From JAZLIT01 sp045617525 (lineage in GTDB: Bacteria; Bacillota; Bacilli; Bacillales_A; Planococcaceae), in the NCBI GenBank assembly GCA_045617525.1, contig JAZLIT010000134.1:1-7315 (forward strand): DNA of 7,315 nt, written 5' to 3'. Made by a program: the position numbers and the translations under genes. The notes under the pieces were generated by a model. The model was given only the letters and a program-made list of their open reading frames with translations, was not told the DNA's origin and did no database searches. Below, piece after piece: positions 4,564 to 7,315 of the stretch (position 1 is its first letter; each line of letters opens with the position of its first letter).

Positions 4564-5598
4564 TTATCGGATTTTAATGCTATAGTATCGCATTGCTGTC
4601 GGAACACCTTCCATGTCCAATACGCCATTCATGATTAAGCGTATGACGCGATACTGGATAAATTGGTCGCCAATATATTGATTCAAATGACCAATTACTT
4701 CGCCAATGATTCTAGCTGATTTTATAAAGTCATTGTGCTTTTTCTTCTGATGGAAATTCTTCACTGTATTGATGATGTACTCATCGTAGTAGTTTTCTGG
4801 AACACTGCTGATTTTATTATTTTCCCAGATTCGTAAAACTTCTTTCTCGTTACATAGCTGCACCCATTGCTGTTCAAATGCTTTACGTTCCGTTTGTGTT
4901 AGTGCATGAGCATTTTTCTCGTCATAAATTTGTTTTAATTGGTCAGATGAAAGTTCTCCCATATGTAGTGGTGTAAAATCGATTTCAGGTCTATCAAAAT
5001 GAGTTTTATATGCCTCATTTATATTCATCATCTCGATATTGTTACTTTTCTCTTTTAATAAATAGAGAACAAATCGTAAACCTGTTTGTTCATGTGCATT
5101 TTCTCCAGCCCAAATTACAATCCGGTGGTGATTTGGAATTTGTTCAATATTTAATATAGTTTGTTGAAAGCTCTTTTCATAAGTAAATAGCTCTTCATCA
5201 TCCATGTTTATATGTGTTCTTAACCAGTCATACCGATTATTAATCCCTTGTGCGTCATGTAAGTTCAAAATCGGACCTATTGAAAATAAATCGGAAAAGT
5301 TAATAATGTTTTCTTGTTGAATTAAACCGGACTCTTTTAAAGCGATTTTTAAACTACCAGTAGGTGAATCGCCAAATACAATATGCGTCGTGTGTAATTG
5401 TGTTTGATCGACACTAGCTTGATTTTTTTTATACGCCAACAGGTCGTTATATGTATTTTTAATATCTAAAAAGAATTGTTGCTCTGAATAGCCTTTTCTC
5501 TCTTCAACAATTTGCATACGCAAAAAGATTTGAAGTAATAATGATTTTAATTCTTTTTCATCCAAATGATTAATCGTACCTTTTATTTCATTAGACAA
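4564..5598 (-). CDS. DUF1835 and DUF3658 domain-containing protein
   Basis: A 344-residue cytoplasmic protein of a family common in Bacillales and not biochemically defined. Numbering is from TTG 5598. Residues 1-65 form a charged helical N-terminal part. The DUF1835 signature follows, with HIVFGDSPTGSLK (72-84) and FSDLFSIGPI (101-110), and a later strand containing IVIWAGENAHEQTGL. The C-terminal third, with YRVIRLIMNGVLDMEGVPT and ending RYYSIKIR, matches DUF3658. The TTG start is chosen because AAAGGGAGG lies eight bases before it. A GTG at 5631, 11 codons upstream, would put that ribosome binding site inside the gene and has none of its own. The gene is divergent from the phosphodiesterase at 5771, with a possible promoter at 5666-5695 and a probable terminator at 4497-4520. 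The family call is firm; function is unknown. Confidence 0.88.
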   Translation of the reverse strand: MSNEIKGTINHLDEKELKSLLLQIFLRMQIVEERKGYSEQQFFLDIKNTYNDLLAYKKNQASVDQTQLHTTHIVFGDSPTGSLKIALKESGLIQQENIINFSDLFSIGPILNLHDAQGINNRYDWLRTHINMDDEELFTYEKSFQQTILNIEQIPNHHRIVIWAGENAHEQTGLRFVLYLLKEKSNNIEMMNINEAYKTHFDRPEIDFTPLHMGELSSDQLKQIYDEKNAHALTQTERKAFEQQWVQLCNEKEVLRIWENNKISSVPENYYDEYIINTVKNFHQKKKHNDFIKSARIIGEVIGHLNQYIGDQFIQYRVIRLIMNGVLDMEGVPTAMRYYSIKIR

Positions 5599-5665
5599 TT
5601 TACTAACCTCCCTTTTAGAATATTTTACCACAACATACTTTCCGGGAGGATGCTATTTATTACTC

Positions 5666-5695
5666 ATTAAATCGTTCTTTTCTTATACCATTCAA
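5666..5695 (-). promoter_or_regulatory. Possible promoter of the DUF1835 gene
   Basis: On the minus strand TTGAAT (5695-5690) and TTTAAT (5671-5666) are separated by 18 bases. The -10 box matches consensus at five of six positions and the -35 box at four. Transcription would start near 5659, giving a leader of about 60 bases before the TTG start. Confidence 0.35.
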
Positions 5696-5770
5696 AACCA
5701 TGACTTAACTTACATGTATTTATGATATTCAATGCATACTAACGGTAAATAGTGATTTGAAGGAGTATTC

Positions 5771-7315
5771 ATGAAACGAAAGATGCTAAGCACACTTATC
5801 ATTTTTATTCTAATCTGTACGAGTCTTGTATTTGCAATGTCTATATCTCCAATAAAAGAGCTTGATCATATTTCAATAAATTCAAAAAAGAAACCCATTA
5901 TTTTAATTGTTGTAGATTCATTAATGAGTGAACCATTACAAAAAGTAGTTAAAGAAGGAAAAGCACCAGCCTTCGAATTTTTGATTAACAATGGACATTT
6001 TAATCAGGAAATGATTAGTTCTTATCCGACGATGTCTGTCACCATTGATAGTACATTACTAACTGGTACGTATCCAGATCAGCATAAAGTGCCGGGATTA
6101 ATTTGGTTTAAGGAAGATGAGAATCGGATGATTAGTTATGGGAGTGGAATTAGAGAAATATGGAATAATGGGGTGGGGGATGTTGTAAAAGACAGTGTAG
6201 TTCATCTCAATAAAAGCCATTTAAGTAAAGAGGTCCAAACGATTCATGAGGAGCTAGCGAGTCGTAAGCTTCAATCTGCTTCAATTAATGGGCTTTTATA
6301 CCGTGGAAGTTTTGATCATCAACTAAACGTCCCTAAACTTATTTCAATGACCAATCTTTTACCAAAAGAAATTGCAATAAAAGGGCCAACATTGTTTTCG
6401 CTAGGTACGTTATCTCAATATAACCGAGCAAATAATCGTCATAAATTTGTATGGGACCGTATGGGAATAAACAATGATTTTACAGCAAATGAAATAAAAT
6501 ACTTAATTGAACAAAAGAAGTTACCACCCTTTACACTTGCATATTTTCCAGATCCAGATGCTCTCATACACAAACATGGCCCGGATAATTTAAAGGGAAT
6601 TGAAAAAGCAGATCAGGCACTACAAGATATATTAAATAGCTATTCAACTTGGGAAGAAGCAATTCAAGAGGTAACGTGGATTATACTAGGGGATAGCGGC
6701 CAATCATCCATAAATGAAGCTAAAGAAACTTCATTAATTGATTTAAATAAATCATTGAAGAATTATACTTTTTGGGATGGAAAAGAAAAGCTTGGCCAAC
6801 TCGCGATTGCCATTAATGAGCGAATGGCCTACATTTACGTAAACGATCAAAACGTTGAGTTATCAGAAATTGTGAATATTTTAAAACAGGACGAGCGTAT
6901 TGGCTTTATCGCCTGGAAAGATGACCAAACAAACCATGTTGTAAGCCCTCTAAGTGATGATGAATTAACATTCTCACCAAAGGGTGCATATATCGATGAC
7001 TATAAACAATCGTGGCAGCTTGATGGAAATACGTCTATCTTAGATTTGAAGGTTACGAATGAAGGACGTATTCAGTATCAAGATTATCCCGATGCCCTTG
7101 CAAGACTACATGGAGCGCTTCATGCACAAGAAGGGAATGTCATTATTGTGGATGCCAAGCCTTCTTATGAGTTCATTGAAGAACATAGTCACGACCATGC
7201 AGGAGGTGGTGCGCATGGTTCTCTTCATAAAGTAGATTCGGTTGTTCCGATGATTGTTACGGGAACGAATGAACTTCCTGAATATAACCGACTTGTTGAT
7301 GTAAAGAAATGGATT
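5771..7315 (+). CDS. Exported alkaline-phosphatase-superfamily phosphodiesterase, 3' end outside window
   Basis: The frame is open from ATG 5771 to the window end: 515 residues with the C-terminus missing. AAGGAG (5760-5765) lies five bases before the start. Residues 1-25 are a basic N-terminus plus a hydrophobic segment, a Sec signal or membrane anchor without a lipobox. The body matches the type I phosphodiesterase/nucleotide pyrophosphatase family, which hydrolyses phosphoesters with two metal ions. Candidate active-site parts are D49 (IILIVVDS), S89 as nucleophile in YPTMSVTIDSTLLTGTYP (85-102), D263 and H267 (PDALIHKHGP), D308 in GDSGQS, and H482 in GGGAHGS. The usual Asp-His pair is Asp-Ser here (D308-S309), and Ser replaces the family's usual Thr nucleophile. 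This may be a subfamily trait or alter metal binding. Histidines cluster at 472-486. The gene is divergent from the DUF1835 gene; the substrate is unknown. Confidence 0.85.
   Translation, partial: MKRKMLSTLIIFILICTSLVFAMSISPIKELDHISINSKKKPIILIVVDSLMSEPLQKVVKEGKAPAFEFLINNGHFNQEMISSYPTMSVTIDSTLLTGTYPDQHKVPGLIWFKEDENRMISYGSGIREIWNNGVGDVVKDSVVHLNKSHLSKEVQTIHEELASRKLQSASINGLLYRGSFDHQLNVPKLISMTNLLPKEIAIKGPTLFSLGTLSQYNRANNRHKFVWDRMGINNDFTANEIKYLIEQKKLPPFTLAYFPDPDALIHKHGPDNLKGIEKADQALQDILNSYSTWEEAIQEVTWIILGDSGQSSINEAKETSLIDLNKSLKNYTFWDGKEKLGQLAIAINERMAYIYVNDQNVELSEIVNILKQDERIGFIAWKDDQTNHVVSPLSDDELTFSPKGAYIDDYKQSWQLDGNTSILDLKVTNEGRIQYQDYPDALARLHGALHAQEGNVIIVDAKPSYEFIEEHSHDHAGGGAHGSLHKVDSVVPMIVTGTNELPEYNRLVDVKKWI

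Noticed and set aside
1..7315. tRNA, rRNA, CRISPR array, insertion sequence or attachment site
   Set aside because: I saw no cloverleaf, no regular spaced repeats, no transposase or recombinase motifs, and no paired terminal repeats.

Overview
The window looks like chromosome of a low-G+C Gram-positive bacterium of the Bacillales. By eye it is about one third G+C. It has purine-rich Shine-Dalgarno (SD) sequences such as AGGAGGTGG, AAAGGAGAT and AAAGGGAGG, frequent TTG starts, U-tailed stem-loop terminators, and protein families common in Bacillaceae/Planococcaceae: DinB-like, DUF1835/DUF3658, a small P-loop kinase, and a type-3 acyltransferase. Genus cannot be fixed from the sequence alone. 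There are no RNA genes, CRISPR arrays, insertion sequences or phage genes.

Layout. 76-549 (+) encodes a DinB/YfiT-like metal-site protein. 550-842 is a convergent gap with a bidirectional terminator, an extended -10 motif and a possible small membrane-protein gene broken by one TGA codon (678-842). 825-1037 (-) and 1230-1424 (+) are divergent small single-domain membrane-protein genes. 1532-1795 (+) is a third small membrane protein, starting with TTG. 1963-2460 (+) is a P-loop kinase with its own likely promoter and a strong terminator. 2521-2796 is a leader region with a hairpin and a 48-codon open frame that runs into the ribosome binding site of the acyltransferase gene (2797-3765, +). 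3766-4121 is non-coding and holds the best terminator of the window. 4122-4337 (-) is a fourth small membrane protein, flanked by what look like decayed copies of its own 5' part. 4564-5598 (-) is a DUF1835/DUF3658 protein. It is divergent from an exported alkaline-phosphatase-superfamily phosphodiesterase that starts at 5771 (+) and runs off the end of the window.

How the genes work together. The genes are mostly monocistronic and change strand often, so this is an accessory or housekeeping mosaic rather than one operon. Nothing shows a single shared pathway. The acyltransferase and the exported phosphodiesterase both act at or outside the membrane. The DinB-like protein, the kinase and the DUF1835 protein are cytoplasmic. 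The recurring theme is small hydrophobic proteins of 64-87 residues with no recognised family.

The points most worth a second look are four. The phosphodiesterase carries Asp-Ser where the family has the metal-binding Asp-His pair. The small membrane gene has duplicated remnants at 4072-4411. A single TGA interrupts the frame at 678-842. A short frame appears to be coupled to the acyltransferase. I did not find a convincing new multi-gene system.
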